Source: Xanthobacteraceae bacterium (GTDB lineage Bacteria > Pseudomonadota > Alphaproteobacteria > Rhizobiales > Xanthobacteraceae). Taken from it: a stretch of 64,000 nucleotides of DNA. The notes beneath the pieces were generated by a model. It was given only the letters and a program-made list of their open reading frames with translations. It did no database searches and was not told where the DNA came from. A program made the position numbers and the translations under genes. Position 1 is the stretch's first letter, and every line of letters begins with the position of its first letter. This document shows positions 63,547 through 64,000 of the stretch, in pieces. The stretch covers positions 1-64,000 of the forward strand of contig JARLJA010000152.1 in assembly GCA_031291445.1 (NCBI GenBank), given 5' to 3'.

Positions 63547-64000
63547 ATGACGGTTTCCGCGACCACAGCCACCGCATCCACCGCGACCACCACGTCGTCT
63601 TCGAGTTCGTCATCGAGCTCGTCCCTGACTTCGGCGCAATTTCTCAACCTGCTGGTCAGCGAATTGAAGAATCAGGATCCGCTGAACGCGACCAGCACGA
63701 CCGACTTCATCAACCAGCTCACCTCGTACGCCAACTACACCGAGCAACAATCGCTCAACAGCAACATGAGCTCGCTGGCGAGTTCGTTCTCGAGCCTCGT
63801 GACGCTGAACTCGGTCAACTACATCGGCCACACCGTCGAAGCGAAGACCGACACCGCCACGCTCAGCAACGGCTCGGCGACGTTCGGCTATTCGCTGTCG
63901 TCGGCTGCATCCAACGTCTCGATCGCCGTCAAGGACTCGTCGGGCAACACGGTGTGGACCGGCTCGGGCTCCGGCAATGCGGGATCGAACACCTTCACCT
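63547..64000 (+). CDS. flgD: Flagellar hook assembly scaffold FlgD, 3' end outside window
   Basis: 151 complete codons are visible before the window ends. A Ser/Thr-rich tail containing ten consecutive Ser residues precedes the FlgD N-terminal domain (LTSAQFLNLLVSELKNQDPLN, TTDFINQLTSYANYTEQQSL) and the start of the following domain (VNYIGHTVEAKTDT). FlgD caps the growing hook and guides FlgE assembly. GGAG lies 8 nt before ATG 63547. The start follows a 290-bp intergenic stretch, so it probably opens a new hook operon. The Ser-rich tail is like that of FliD and unlike the short N-termini of enterobacterial FlgD. Confidence 0.92.
   Translation, partial: MTVSATTATASTATTTSSSSSSSSSSLTSAQFLNLLVSELKNQDPLNATSTTDFINQLTSYANYTEQQSLNSNMSSLASSFSSLVTLNSVNYIGHTVEAKTDTATLSNGSATFGYSLSSAASNVSIAVKDSSGNTVWTGSGSGNAGSNTFT

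Overview
The window looks like a chromosomal segment of a high-GC alphaproteobacterium of the order Hyphomicrobiales, most likely Bradyrhizobium, Rhodopseudomonas or a close relative. This rests on the RpoH sigma factor, the RluD neighbourhood, short Rhizobiales-type hypothetical proteins, a Bradyrhizobium-style ECF sigma factor and a compact flagellin/FliD/FliS/FlgD block. It is inference from gene content; no 16S gene or other decisive marker is present.

Layout. 1-5082 is ordinary core sequence: the end of a membrane-anchored protein, a formyltransferase-like gene, rpoH and rluD (each with a clear hairpin terminator), a small membrane protein and tRNA-Glu(CTC). 5083-11414 is a patchwork just after the tRNA: an unrecognised 587-residue protein, an IS3-type transposase tail, a divergent Lrp regulator and pyruvate-dehydrogenase-E1-like pair with a palindromic operator candidate, and two decayed gene ends. 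11415-18833 is a minus-strand aromatic catabolism cluster: 4,5-dihydroxyphthalate-decarboxylase-like, gentisate/hydroxynaphthoate-dioxygenase-like, hydratase-aldolase, LysR, MFS and aldehyde dehydrogenase. These families match the known lower phenanthrene route from 1-hydroxy-2-naphthoate through phthalate. A repeated 46-bp element lies upstream of two of its genes, and one leader can hide its own ribosome-binding site.

18834-29538 is accessory sequence with decay: a polyphosphate-glucokinase pseudogene, a frame-drifting secreted protein, a large hybrid histidine kinase, small proteins, a frameshifted ROK kinase with its two lobes in reversed order, an SDR and a monomeric isocitrate dehydrogenase. 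29818-36802 is a carbazole-type car cluster: a divergent AraC regulator, then carAa-carBa-carBb-carC-carAc-(SCP2 protein)-carAd-carD. It encodes angular dioxygenase, meta cleavage, hydrolase and dienoate hydratase, with complete ferredoxin and reductase partners.

37204-50781 is an IclR-headed acyl-CoA pathway like the acyclic terpene/leucine (atu/liu) systems: CoA transferase, a fused double acyl-CoA dehydrogenase, biotin-dependent carboxylase subunits, a second acyl-CoA dehydrogenase, an enoyl-CoA hydratase, AtuA and an MFS importer. A LuxR-type regulator and an amidase follow. 53619-58278 is a minus-strand trio (HAD protein, glycosyltransferase-like protein, formyltransferase-like protein) that probably modifies a surface glycan. 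It is divergent from 58790-64000, which carries an ECF sigma factor, flagellin, fliD, fliS, a sigma-partner-like membrane protein and the start of flgD. No CRISPR array, prophage, integrase or complete insertion sequence was seen.
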